Below are positions 22,605 to 32,353 of a DNA stretch of 64,000 nt, piece by piece. The notes beneath the pieces are model-generated. The model saw only the letters and a list, made by a program, of their open reading frames with translations, made no database searches and was not told where the DNA came from. The DNA is from Lactarius indigo (lineage: Eukaryota > Basidiomycota > Agaricomycetes > Russulales > Russulaceae). The DNA is taken from positions 124,001-188,000 of the forward strand of contig JAFKAC010000038.1 in NCBI GenBank assembly GCA_025766275.1, in the 5' to 3' direction. A program made the translations under genes and the position numbers. Position 1 is the first letter of the stretch. Each line of letters starts with the position of its first letter.

Positions 22605-23279
22605 TGTCATGAACCTATAAACCTGGTCGTGACTCAAGGCGCTTAAAGACCAGCCCGATCTGGACCAGGCTTACATCATCAACTTCCTAAAGGGGAAATC
22701 CGAAATCGGAGTTTGAATTTCGCTCTCCGATGATCACATGATGTGTCACGTGATTACTCTGTCTTTCCAAGTCACATGTGTACATGCATGTGTATCAATC
22801 AACGAAGATAATCAACCAAGTCACAAGGAACATGTGTCCTGATCACGAGTTCCACAGTTGCTGCGGAATCACACCACTATGGCACAATATGGTGTCATTA
22901 ACTGCAGCACAGTCATACCATGCTTATCCTTTATTCTGATTGGACAGTATTAATAACTTGTCTCTGGAATGTTCCAATCTGCAGTATTGCACAGCACTCG
23001 TGGACAGGCCCTAAGCCCGCCCTAAACCTACGCACAGACCACCCCCTGTAGTATATAAGCTAGCGCAATCTATCGGACAGTCCCTCAGACTGTCCACTTG
23101 TGACATCTTCCCTCTCTTGCCTTGCAGCTCCTTCAAGTGCCCCACCTTGTGTGCGCCACTATTTCCCTCAAGCCAAGACACCTCCTCTTCGTCCTCTTTG
23201 ACACTCTCTCCACCTCTACCTTTCCCGACGTCGTCTCTAGCCTTACCCCTCACTGTCGAGTGGCAGTGAGTTCATCACA
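22605..23279 (+). repeat. 3' LTR of A4
   Basis: 675 bp, preceded by the polypurine tract TAAAAAGGGGATAC. TATATAAG is at 23052 and the predicted RNA start AGACTGTCCA at 23087-23096. Compared with the 5' LTR, one copy has CG where the other has TG or CA at most differing sites. Confidence 0.95.
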
Positions 23280-23284
23280 CATGC

Positions 23285-23467
23285 AGTGTGCGCAGCTGTG
23301 CACATCTACAACCACTCTCCAGTCCGTGGGCTCAAGTGGCACACTCCCTATGAGCTCTGGCACTCTGGCAAAGTGCCTGATGTCTCACATCTTCATGTCT
23401 TTGGATGCAAGGGGTACATGCATGTACCCGCTGATAAGCATCGCAAATTGTATGCGAAGGCCATTGA
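23285..23467 (+). pseudogene. Copia integrase, second segment of Cop1
   Basis: Continues the integrase C-terminal region in frame after A4, with typical copia sequence such as TPYELWHSGKVPDVSHLHVFG. It stops at the C1 insertion and resumes at 31329 (AKAIE|VTLTG). Confidence 0.88.
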
Positions 23468-23989
23468 TGTCACGTTTCGGACTTTCGGTATTGTGGTACG
23501 ACGACTTCTGAGGACCCTTACTGTACCGGTTGCAACTACGGCGGTAAGGTATATTAGTTGCGGACTTAACCACGGTGATACGGTAGTACGATAGGCGATA
23601 CGGTACGATAGCTGACTGAGGAACGACGCCACTAATACTGGTAGTAGTGGTACTAGGATTGAGTTACTTACGCGATACGTTGGACGCTACCTACTGTGAC
23701 TCATAGCAGCACTTGAAAGCCTGCTCGACTTGTATTTAATCTGTCTCGTGAAGACCAAGATACGCCATCTTGGTCTTCTTGAATCGTCACTTGTTTCCTT
23801 CTATTCTCTTTGCGTCTCCAGAAGACTTCCGACTACGTTCGTTGAAGCACCCAAGAAGTTTGCCGGTGTACCTTCGCGTATTCATCAAGGCAAGAGCACG
23901 GACCTCCGAGTCGTCGTGCCGACTGCATATCGCTAAGTTGTTATCGCCATCTCGGGCTCAAGTCGAGCTAATGTCGTGACGACGTTACA
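23468..23989 (+). repeat. 5' LTR of C1
   Basis: 522 bp, TGTCACGTTTCGG...GACGTTACA. It includes the TATTTAA promoter box at 23733 and the GACCAAGAT/ATCTTGGTC inverted repeat. Confidence 0.95.
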
Positions 23990-24002
23990 TTAAGACCAAG
24001 AT
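23733..24002 (+). promoter_or_regulatory. C1 promoter, 5'-end hairpin and self-priming site
   Basis: TATTTAA at 23733 is followed by the hairpin AAGACCAAGAT-ACGCC-ATCTTGGTCTT. The 3' arm (23767-23777) begins 34 nt after the TATA box, the usual distance to a transcription start. Two bases inside the LTR end, AAGACCAAGAT (23992-24002) is exactly complementary to those 11 bases. No tRNA-type TGG primer site is seen there. In Tf1 the first 11 nt of the mRNA prime reverse transcription by pairing to such a site (established knowledge). Confidence 0.8.
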
Positions 24003-24008
24003 AACATC

Positions 24009-26069
24009 GTGGCTGTAACAACCAGAGACCAGTGGACCAGTTTCCGTCCATACTCACTCCCAAGAAGGGGAGAACGCAACATCCCTACGCGCTTTTTACA
24101 AGCTGCCAGCTGGAGGGAAAGACAAGAGGAGACAGGATACTTCGTCGAGTTCAACGGACCTAGCAGGTTCCGCCCAGTTGAGTTCAACTTCGATCACTTG
24201 TGTTGGGTAGAAGTTACGTGGAACCCCATAGACTCCCAGTGGGACGTCATCAGACCAGCAGGACCCAGATACCGGTGTGACATCGACGCGCGAGAGCTCA
24301 ATAGTCGAGCAGATTGGGGCCCCATCGACGGGCAAATACAAGAACACTCCACTGGAGAAGTAGTGTCAGAAGAATCGGAGGAAGGACAAGAGAGCCAAGA
24401 AGACGAGGGAAGTGAAGGACGCGAGCCAAATCAAACCGAAACCAGCGGAGGAGCCATACAAGATCTCCTCATCGAGCGAGCTGAGTCCGCACACATCACA
24501 GAGCCAGAACCGATTCACATCAGATCACCAGCAATCATGGCCACCTTAACGCAAGCCATGGAAGAAGTCGCAATCGAAGAAGAACGCGCCATAAGAGCGG
24601 AGGCGAGAGACATTCTCATGCCCATCAATCCGGAAACCGGAGTACGAATGACCGCAGACGACGCAGCAATATTCAGGGCCATAGGGTCCGATAGGGGAGA
24701 TCCCCCATCCGGACGACGACCAGCGATGGAACTGCCCCCAGGTATGGGAGGACCTAACGGCGATCCACCACCCCCACCTGGAGGAGGTGTCCCGTTCGAT
24801 ATACGCAGGACCGAACCACCTAGAGGACCGCCCGCTGGACCGCCAGACGGCGGAGGTGGAGGAGGAGGAGGAGGTGGCGGAGATGCCGGAGGAGGACATC
24901 ACAGCGAAAAATTAACCGGCGAGCCACCCTCTATTTTCGACGGAGACAGACTCAAAGTAGACCAGTTCCTCACACAGTGGCACGTCTACTGGGGCATGAA
25001 TCTAGACGCCCCCATCATGCGCAACGACTATAGGAGATGCCTCCTATTTCTTTCATACATCAAAGGCGGAGCAGTCAGCGAATGGGTTCTATCCTTCCTG
25101 AACTGGCTCAATAGACAAATACAACGAGGGATCAGCCCCTACACTCGCGACCTATGGGACGCCGTAGCCGACGGATTCAGCCAGCGGTTCGAAAACACGC
25201 TGGAGCGGGAACAAGCACAAGCCATACTAAGAAAGGGGTATAAGATGACCGGAGAAGACATTGACAAGTACGTCAATGATTTTGAACAGCTCGCACGGAA
25301 GGCTCACTATCGCCTCAACGAACCACAAACAATCGACCTCTTTACGTCGGGCCTACCGAGGGAACTGTTCAAAAACGCGTTCCAATTTGACGACCCGATC
25401 ACGTTCGACGACTGGAAGAGAGCCGTACTCAAACGGCAGAAGAATTATATTCACCTCAAAGCCAGGCTCAACGAATACAAGAACACCCCTACGCAACCAA
25501 AGAAGCAAACCGGCAACGCAGGATGGACACTCCCGCAGAACATACCGCAGAACAACCCCTGGGCTATGGATACCTCGGCCGATCGTGCCAGAGTACGCCT
25601 GGCGGGATCCGAAGATATAGACTTCAACAAATTACCCCATCGAGACTGGCAGGCGCCCCCGTTCCCGCCTAGAGGAGGGCCAGGAGCAAGGGGTCGAGGA
25701 AGAGGAGGATCGCGACGAGACCTAAGGAACGTCCTCTGTTATAATTGCGATGCCCCGGGTCACCTCTCACGAAACTGCCCACACCCGCGACAGCAGAGAC
25801 AATGGCAGCAGAATGCGCCAACAAGTAGTCGAAGGACCGAAACCACGGGTTACCCTCCGGGACCCGTATCACAATACGAGCCATCATTACCGGGATATAT
25901 GTCCCCGGCACCAAGCACAACACCCATGCCACAAATCAATATGGCAAGCACAAAGACGGCAGGAGAGCAAGCCAAAGAATGGCTTACACAGGTAGCCAAT
26001 AGCACGGATGAAGTGAAGGACCTCATCCTCCAGGACCTATGGGGAAAAGAGGGTTTTCGGGACGCCTGA
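24009..26069 (+). CDS. Gag polyprotein of C1 (686 codons, probable GUG start)
   Basis: Structural polyprotein that packages element RNA. The frame opens after a TAA at 23991. Its first plausible start is GTG at 24009 in context ATC-GTG-G. The first ATG in any frame downstream of the LTR is 24537 (residue 177, AATCATGG). Residues ~40-80 form a region conserved in E (EFNGP...FRPVEFNF). An acidic linker, a Gly/Pro-rich segment (~240-300), the retrotransposon Gag domain (~305-490) and a CCHC knuckle (CYNCDAPGHLSRNC, ~577-590) follow. It ends 12 bases after the second of two slippery heptamers. Confidence 0.9.
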   Translation: MAVTTRDQWTSFRPYSLPRRGERNIPTRFLQAASWRERQEETGYFVEFNGPSRFRPVEFNFDHLCWVEVTWNPIDSQWDVIRPAGPRYRCDIDARELNSRADWGPIDGQIQEHSTGEVVSEESEEGQESQEDEGSEGREPNQTETSGGAIQDLLIERAESAHITEPEPIHIRSPAIMATLTQAMEEVAIEEERAIRAEARDILMPINPETGVRMTADDAAIFRAIGSDRGDPPSGRRPAMELPPGMGGPNGDPPPPPGGGVPFDIRRTEPPRGPPAGPPDGGGGGGGGGGGDAGGGHHSEKLTGEPPSIFDGDRLKVDQFLTQWHVYWGMNLDAPIMRNDYRRCLLFLSYIKGGAVSEWVLSFLNWLNRQIQRGISPYTRDLWDAVADGFSQRFENTLEREQAQAILRKGYKMTGEDIDKYVNDFEQLARKAHYRLNEPQTIDLFTSGLPRELFKNAFQFDDPITFDDWKRAVLKRQKNYIHLKARLNEYKNTPTQPKKQTGNAGWTLPQNIPQNNPWAMDTSADRARVRLAGSEDIDFNKLPHRDWQAPPFPPRGGPGARGRGRGGSRRDLRNVLCYNCDAPGHLSRNCPHPRQQRQWQQNAPTSSRRTETTGYPPGPVSQYEPSLPGYMSPAPSTTPMPQINMASTKTAGEQAKEWLTQVANSTDEVKDLILQDLWGKEGFRDA

Positions 26070-29000
26070 ACCCGTCAGTCTGGGTGAGGGCTTTACAATG
26101 TAATTCTGTAATTGTGACAACACGCTATCGATCCTTGCGAATTCCAGTGACTGTCCGAACGAATTACCAAACGACTGAAACAAACGCCTTGGTCGACTCC
26201 GGAGCGACCGATAACTTTATCAAGCCAAACATGGCAGCTCGGGCCGGAATCCCGATACAGCCGCTACAAACGCCTCGCAAAATATGGAATATAGACAACA
26301 CAGAAAACAAAGCTGGGTTGATCACTCATTACGCGAATCTAGAAGTAAAAACACAGGGACAGATAAAAAGGATGACCTTCCTGGTCACGGACCTTGGGAG
26401 CGAAGACATGGTACTCGGATACCCATGGCTTAGTGCCTTCGAACCCACTATCAGCTGGGCTACCGCGACCACACACCCAGACGTACAACCTGTAGTGCTA
26501 GCCACTACGGAAGACCTACTCATGACACCTACTATTCGCGCTCTAATCACCGCGGAGAAGGAAGCCATTGTACAGGAGTTACATGAAGAAACCTTCGCCC
26601 GAGCCACGACCTCGACAGAGTTGGCTATATCGGCAAAACAACAGCAAACGGCAGCTGAGCTGCCCGCAGTATACGCCGAATTTAGTAACCTTTTCAACGA
26701 GCAGGCCTCACATCGCTTCCCCCCGGCACGGCCGTGGGACCACGCAATTGACTTCAAGCCGACAGCACCGGCCGCTATAGACTGCAAAATATACCCCATG
26801 ACACAAAAAGAGGAGGGCGAACTCAAAGAATTCTTGGAGGAAAAATTGAAGCAGGGCTACTTACGCCCTTCTATATCCCCGTACGCGTCGTCCTTTTTCT
26901 TCATTAAAAAGAAGGACGGAAAACTACGCCCGGTACAGGACTATCGGGTCATTAATTCTCACACCATTCGAAATCAGTACCCGCTACCGCTAATACAAGA
27001 CCTCATTCTCGACCTCAGCAACGCCCATATATATACAAAGCTCGACATCCGCTGGGGGTACAACAACATACGCATTCGTGACGGCGACCAAGAAAAAGCA
27101 GCCTTCAAGACCAAATTCGGCCTCTTTGAACCAACAGTTATGTTCTTCGGCCTCACTAACTCCCCGGCGACCTTCCAGGCCATGATGAACCACATCTATC
27201 GCGACACAATAGCCAAACACGGGCGATTGGGCACTACGATACGTGTTTACATGGATGATATCGGTATCGCGACTCACTTCGAGCACGACCTAGCTGCCCA
27301 CATCTCCGCGGTTCGTGACGTATTACGGGTAGCAATGGAACACGACCTCTACTTCAAGCTCGAAAAATGTCTATTCCACCAACCGCGGATGGATTACCTG
27401 GGGGTAATCCTTGAAAGGGGGGTGACCCGCATGGACCCCATAAAAGTCCAAGGCATCAAAGACTGGCCCACGCCAACGAAAGTCAAGGACGTGCGGTCCT
27501 TCTTGGGCTTTTGTAACTTTTATCGTCTTTTCATCCGCGGTTTCGCAACCCACGCCAAACCACTTACCAAATTAACGCGAAAGGATGAAGAGTGGAGGTG
27601 GACAGAAGAGGAGGACAAGGCTTTTAACACCTTGAAACGCCTCGTAACCGAAGAACCAGTGCTGGCGCACCCCGTACTCCAAGACCCATTCGAGCTGGAA
27701 GTTGATGCCTCGGGCTACGCGGTGGGAGCCGTATTACTACAAAAGAAATCTGACGGAAAGCGGCACCCCATAGGCTATTACTCTGCAACGCTCTCGGAAG
27801 CAGAGCGAAACTATGACATTTATGATCTAGAACTACTCGCGATCGTCAAGGCCCTGAGAAATTGGAGACCATTACTAGCCGGAGCACCACATAAAATCAA
27901 GATCTACTCCGACCACTTGAACCTGCAATACTGGAAGTCGCCACAGAAAATTAGCCGACGCATAGCCAGGGAAGTGCTCGAACTCTCCGAGTACGATTTT
28001 GAAATCCATCATATTAAGGGAAAGAACAATGGAAGAGCCGATGCGCTATCACGACGACCCGACTACGACCAAGGAGTGGAGGACAACAACGAAGTAGTAG
28101 TGCTACCTCCGGAGGTGTTCGTCCGAACCCTCAACACGGCAAGAACACTAACCCTCGACCCGCACTTACTGCAACCGCGACACCAACAAGACGAAAAGGT
28201 GATCAAGGTGTGGGCGGACTCCCACCAATTAAAGAAGATACAGGGAGAATGGTACAAGGATGGCAGGTTCGTGATAACTGGACCATCATCGACGCACCGT
28301 GTACTGATCCACGACCATCATGATCTGCCAATACACGGACATCCGGGAATCGCGAGAACGCAACGGATCCTGGAAAGACATTACTGGTGGCCACGACTGC
28401 GAAGGGATGTCTACGAGTACGTACAAGGATGCGCCGAATGCCAGCGAAACAAGGTCAATACGCGACCTATCCGCGCGGCCCTACATCCCATCACACCAGT
28501 GCTTGATGCACTTCCCTTTCAAACGGTGGCGGTAGACTTCATCACCAAGCTGCCGATGTCGGAGGGACACGATAGCATTCTCACCGTCACCGATCACGAT
28601 TGCAGTAAAGCCTCAGTATTCATACCATGTCGAGAAGAGATAACCGCCGAAGAAACCGCCGCGCTGTACGTCCGTCACGTTTTCAAACGATTCGGACTAC
28701 CGCGCAAAATCATCAGTGATCGGGACCCGCGGTTTACATCCAAATTTACCAGGGAAGCATGCCGAATCCTGGGAGTCCAGCAAAACATATCAACGGCGTA
28801 CCATCCGCGCACCGACGGGCAGTCCGAAAGAACTAACCAGTGGCTGGAACAGTACTTACGCTTTTGGGTAAACGAGCGGCAAGATAACTGGACCACGTAT
28901 CTGCCGATCGCCGAGTTCGCACATAACAATTGGCCTCATGAACATACGAAACAGTCGCCATTCCAACTCTTGATGGGGTACGACCCACGAGCTGATTGGA

Positions 29001-30772
29001 CCGATAAGCCATCCCCTATTCCGCGAGTCACCACGCGACTAACTCAGCTGAAGGAAGCCCGAGAAGATGCCCAACGCCTCATGAAAAAGGCACAAGAAGC
29101 ATGGGTGCGCAACAAAGATACGCCCAAATTCCGCATCCACGACCTCGTGTGGCTGGAAGGGAAGCACCTCCGAACCAATCAACCTACGGCGAAATTGGCG
29201 GCGCGACGCCACGGACCTTTCAGGGTAACTCAGGTGATGTCGCCTTACAATTATCGATTGGAACTTCCCACACAGTGGAGCGTACATCCAGTGTTCCACA
29301 TCGATCTTCTCACGCCCTATAAGCAAACTCCCCTACATGGGGAAAACTTTACACGCCCACCGCCAGAATTGGTTGATGGAGAAGAGGAATACGAAGTCGA
29401 GGCCATTCTGGACTCTCGGCATTTCGGAAGACGCAAGCGCCTCCAATACCTGGTCAAATGGAAGGGCTATTCGGACTCGGAGAATCAGTGGGTCGATAAG
29501 GATGACGTCTTTGCACCAGAAGCAGTTCGCTCGTATAAGGAAATGCAAGCGCGCGGGCGACAGGTTAAAATGAACGGTGCAGGAGTCGAAGGAAGTCATC
29601 CCTCTTTCCTTCGATCTATCCTCACTCACATGCCCACTTCCCCTCTACGCCATGTCACCCAAGCGGCACTCCTCGACTCCCTCGCACAAGACGCCCACGC
29701 CCTCTTGGCTGAGGACGACGACACCGAGGTACCCAACCCTCAAATCACCCCATGGACACCTCTTAGACCAGCCGAGGGGCCCATCACCGCTCAAGAGTGG
29801 GCCCACGTCATCAGCCGATTCCCCGATCCAACCACCACTCCCGACGGAGGAGTCGTCCACGTCTTTCGAGACGAGCACGGGCAGCGCGAGCCGATCGCCG
29901 CTATCCCCCCAAGCGACGACCTCATCGGCGTTCGCGGAGTTTTCCCGAGCAACGACCAGCGTTCGAGCGCTGATGGAGTACGAACTGGAGGGGTGGAAGA
30001 GAGTAGCAGCGGAGTGGCAGAAGGAGCAGTTGGACTCAGCCGCGGCCCGACTGAGGGAGATGCGCGAGCGACGGCAGCGATGGAGGCTGCTGAGGCTGGC
30101 CATGACGACGACGATTACTACCCGGCACGCCATGCCTTCCTTCGAACGAAAAGCGACCCTACTAATCCCCTCATCACGCCCTGGCTCGTCTACACCGACG
30201 GGTCCCCCATGTATCGAGGACGTGTGCGTGTGCCCGGCGCCGCCGATCATCGTCCGTTCACCGCCGCCGACGACCCCGCGCATGTCATTGCGCCTGAAGG
30301 GTTCCGGGCGAACAGACGACCCCATCACATTCGATACCCCATCACCGGGCCCGACAGAGTAGAGCGGGACGCCACCCACGTCCAAATCATCGGAGGGGCC
30401 GACCCCCTCATACTGGGGGTCATACCGGGGTCGCCTCATGTGTACGGTAAGCCCTTCTATGCCGAGCCACACGTGTCGGCGGCCCTTCGTCCCACGTACC
30501 CCCATGAGGACCTTGTGGTCTTCGAGGCGGATCGCGTCACGGACCGCGCGCTCAACCGCATCAACGACGAGTCCCTCACCGCAGAGGTCACGCGCTTCCG
30601 CGCGGCCAGCTATGAGCTGGATCGACTCCGAGCCCGAGTGGCTCAACTCCGCGCTATGATCGAGTGCGCCCAAGACGACCGACGCGACGCCATCTATAGG
30701 CTGGAGCGTGCCACTGCGCTAGAGCGCATCGCCGATGAACAGCAGGATTGGCCGGCAAGGGACTTTCGGTGA
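26039..30772 (+). CDS. Pol polyprotein of C1 (protease-RT-RNase H-integrase-chromodomain + C-terminal extension)
   Basis: Expressed by -1 frameshift from Gag. It has protease DSGATDN (~51), RT with YMDD at ~404, and RNase H starting FELEVDAS at ~554. The integrase HHCC zinc finger starts near ~758, with a core carrying the D, D and E-type motifs (TDGQSERTNQW). A chromodomain starts at ~1118. About 400 more residues follow: a disordered segment, a region containing a YGKP motif, then a charged helix with LTAEVTR and RIADEQ. Comparable sequence ends D1 Pol. All catalytic residues I checked are present. Confidence 0.93.
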   Translation: MGKRGFSGRLNPSVWVRALQCNSVIVTTRYRSLRIPVTVRTNYQTTETNALVDSGATDNFIKPNMAARAGIPIQPLQTPRKIWNIDNTENKAGLITHYANLEVKTQGQIKRMTFLVTDLGSEDMVLGYPWLSAFEPTISWATATTHPDVQPVVLATTEDLLMTPTIRALITAEKEAIVQELHEETFARATTSTELAISAKQQQTAAELPAVYAEFSNLFNEQASHRFPPARPWDHAIDFKPTAPAAIDCKIYPMTQKEEGELKEFLEEKLKQGYLRPSISPYASSFFFIKKKDGKLRPVQDYRVINSHTIRNQYPLPLIQDLILDLSNAHIYTKLDIRWGYNNIRIRDGDQEKAAFKTKFGLFEPTVMFFGLTNSPATFQAMMNHIYRDTIAKHGRLGTTIRVYMDDIGIATHFEHDLAAHISAVRDVLRVAMEHDLYFKLEKCLFHQPRMDYLGVILERGVTRMDPIKVQGIKDWPTPTKVKDVRSFLGFCNFYRLFIRGFATHAKPLTKLTRKDEEWRWTEEEDKAFNTLKRLVTEEPVLAHPVLQDPFELEVDASGYAVGAVLLQKKSDGKRHPIGYYSATLSEAERNYDIYDLELLAIVKALRNWRPLLAGAPHKIKIYSDHLNLQYWKSPQKISRRIAREVLELSEYDFEIHHIKGKNNGRADALSRRPDYDQGVEDNNEVVVLPPEVFVRTLNTARTLTLDPHLLQPRHQQDEKVIKVWADSHQLKKIQGEWYKDGRFVITGPSSTHRVLIHDHHDLPIHGHPGIARTQRILERHYWWPRLRRDVYEYVQGCAECQRNKVNTRPIRAALHPITPVLDALPFQTVAVDFITKLPMSEGHDSILTVTDHDCSKASVFIPCREEITAEETAALYVRHVFKRFGLPRKIISDRDPRFTSKFTREACRILGVQQNISTAYHPRTDGQSERTNQWLEQYLRFWVNERQDNWTTYLPIAEFAHNNWPHEHTKQSPFQLLMGYDPRADWTDKPSPIPRVTTRLTQLKEAREDAQRLMKKAQEAWVRNKDTPKFRIHDLVWLEGKHLRTNQPTAKLAARRHGPFRVTQVMSPYNYRLELPTQWSVHPVFHIDLLTPYKQTPLHGENFTRPPPELVDGEEEYEVEAILDSRHFGRRKRLQYLVKWKGYSDSENQWVDKDDVFAPEAVRSYKEMQARGRQVKMNGAGVEGSHPSFLRSILTHMPTSPLRHVTQAALLDSLAQDAHALLAEDDDTEVPNPQITPWTPLRPAEGPITAQEWAHVISRFPDPTTTPDGGVVHVFRDEHGQREPIAAIPPSDDLIGVRGVFPSNDQRSSADGVRTGGVEESSSGVAEGAVGLSRGPTEGDARATAAMEAAEAGHDDDDYYPARHAFLRTKSDPTNPLITPWLVYTDGSPMYRGRVRVPGAADHRPFTAADDPAHVIAPEGFRANRRPHHIRYPITGPDRVERDATHVQIIGGADPLILGVIPGSPHVYGKPFYAEPHVSAALRPTYPHEDLVVFEADRVTDRALNRINDESLTAEVTRFRAASYELDRLRARVAQLRAMIECAQDDRRDAIYRLERATALERIADEQQDWPARDFR
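26042..26057 (+). promoter_or_regulatory. Tandem -1 frameshift heptamers at the C1 gag-pol junction
   Basis: In the Gag frame both G-GGA-AAA (26042-26048) and G-GGT-TTT (26051-26057) fit X-XXY-YYZ exactly. They lie just before the Gag stop at 26067-26069. Pol is open in the -1 frame across the overlap. Confidence 0.7.
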
Positions 30773-30787
30773 GTCGGGGTCTCACGC

Positions 30788-31323
30788 TGAAAAGGGGGTG
30801 ATGTCACGTTTCGGACTTTCGGTATTGTGGTACGACGACTTCTGAGGACCCTTACTGTACCGGTTGCAACTACGGCGGTAAGGTATATTAGTTGCGGACT
30901 TAACCATGGTGATACGGTAGTACGATAGGCGATACGGTACGATAGCTGACTGAGGAACGACGCCACTAATACTGGTAGTAGTGGTACTAGGATTGAGTTA
31001 CTTACGCGATACGTTGGACGCTACCTACTGTGACTCATAGCAGCGCTTGAAAGCCTGCTCGACTTGTATTTAATCTGTCTCGTGAAGACCAAGATACGCC
31101 ATCTTGGTCTTCTTGAATCGTCACTTGTTTCCTTCTATTCTCTTCGCGTCTCCAGAAGACTTCCGACTACGTTCGTTGAAGCACCCAAGAAGTTTGCCGG
31201 TGTACCTTCGCGTATTCATCAAGGCAAGAGCACGGACCTCCGAGTCGTCGTGCCGACTGCATATCGCTAAGTTGTTATCGCCATCTCGGGCTCAAGTCGA
31301 GCTAACGTCGTGACGACGTTACA
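30788..31323 (+). repeat. Polypurine tract and 3' LTR of C1
   Basis: GAAAAGGGGGTGA immediately precedes the LTR at 30802-31323. This LTR keeps CG at three of the four sites where the LTRs differ; at the fourth the 5' LTR keeps CG. Confidence 0.93.
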
Positions 31324-31848
31324 ATTGAGGTCACGCTTACTGGGTTTGAGCCCGAATCTAAGGGCTATAAGCTCTGGGACCACTCAACCCACTCCGTTCG
31401 AGTGTCCAGGGATGTGACATTCAACAAGAGTAGCTTCCCGTCCCTTCAAGGTGTTGAGACACACCCCACACCTTCACCACCAGTTGTGCCTAGCACAACA
31501 GTGACTGCTGTGCCTCACCTGCTGGCATTACCACCAATGTGAGCACCCTCCCCTGCACACTCCAGTAGTGGTGAGGAGGAGGATGTAGAAAAGCTCTTAG
31601 ACCCCCCACAAGTCCAACCATGCCCCACCACTCCACCACCTACTTTGCCAGCTCTGCCCACCACACCTAAACATGAGCAGACCACTCCCACGTCACCCCC
31701 ACCGCATCCTAGTGCAATGTACATTATGTGCCATGTCCCTCCTCCCTCACCAGAAATGCCTAGGGGATTCGAGGATCATGCACAGCATAGTCAGCTGTTG
31801 CACAAGATGGACAATGCACCAAGGTGCACTGCTCATATCCCTGTGCCC
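31324..31848 (+). pseudogene. Copia linker between integrase and RT, third segment of Cop1
   Basis: Continues Cop1 pol in frame: a FEPESKGYKLW region typical after the copia integrase, then a Pro/Thr-rich linker. A TGA near 31540 fits a decayed CGA. It stops at the solo LTR and resumes in frame at 40422 (PVP|NPHYF). Confidence 0.85.
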
Positions 31849-32353
31849 TGTTGATAAGTGACCCTTGCGCACTTAGCGGCTCATATGGACCGGACTTGCA
31901 GCATGGACTGCTTTAGATTAGATTAATTGGACTTGTAGATTACTTACATTTTGATCTGTACAATCTAGCGCTGATCATTGCATCATGTATGACATCATGT
32001 ACTATGACATCATGTAGAACACTCCAAACACTTCATTGTACTTCATCCTTTGTTCTCTTTACAGTGTTATCTTTATTGTGATGTCATTATGATATCATCT
32101 TTGTCTGGACTCTCTTTGTTCTAGTCGCCTTGTTCTCTTTTGATACACTCCTTTTGTCCTGTATGTAGAACAACGCTCCTTGTATTCTGTGACTCTACGT
32201 TACCAACCTTGTACTAGTGTCACACCTCTGTACAGTATAAGTAGTAGTGCTTGTACGCTCCTGGTCCACATCAGTTCTCTCACTGCTGTGTGCCAGGTAT
32301 GTTCTCTTCACTGTAATACCCATATCAGTTCTCTCACTGCTATGTGCCAGACA
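31849..32353 (+). repeat. Copia solo LTR inserted in Cop1, left arm
   Basis: TGTTGATAAGTGACC start. Together with 40306-40416 it forms one solo Copia LTR with duplication TGCCC (31844-31848 and 40417-40421), interrupted by D1. It has several TGACATCA/TGATGTCA motifs in U3 and a duplicated ATCAGTTCTCTCACTGCT unit near 32267 and 32327. Confidence 0.92.

Larger units (their letters stand above)
12802..23279 (+). mobile_element. Ty3/Gypsy chromovirus family A, copy A4
   Basis: Near full-length element with 675-bp LTRs, flanked by duplication CATGC (12797-12801 and 23280-23284), inserted in Cop1. The order is LTR, disrupted primer site, ORF1, ORF2, ORF3/Gag, Pol, polypurine tract (AAAAAGGGG at about 22592-22600), LTR. 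The LTRs differ at about 20 sites by eye, nearly all transitions and mostly at CpG. Pol stays in one frame for 3.7 kb but carries about seven stop codons, so the copy is dead. Confidence 0.93.
23468..31323 (+). mobile_element. Ty3/Gypsy chromovirus family C, copy C1 (intact ORFs)
   Basis: 7856-bp element with 522-bp LTRs and perfect duplication ATTGA (23463-23467 and 31324-31328), in Cop1. The LTRs differ at four sites by eye, all at CpG. Gag and Pol are uninterrupted, the protease, RT and integrase motifs are complete, and both the self-priming site and polypurine tract are present. By sequence it could be autonomous. Confidence 0.95.

Noticed and set aside
29577..30362. Plus-strand 261-codon ORF inside C1 pol in another frame
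   Set aside because: It lies wholly inside the intact Pol frame and its composition is that of a shifted Pol sequence.
29645..30673. Long minus-strand ORF (342 codons) opposite the C1 pol tail
   Set aside because: It is antisense to a conserved Pol extension, has low-complexity composition mirroring the sense codons, and has no recognisable domain.
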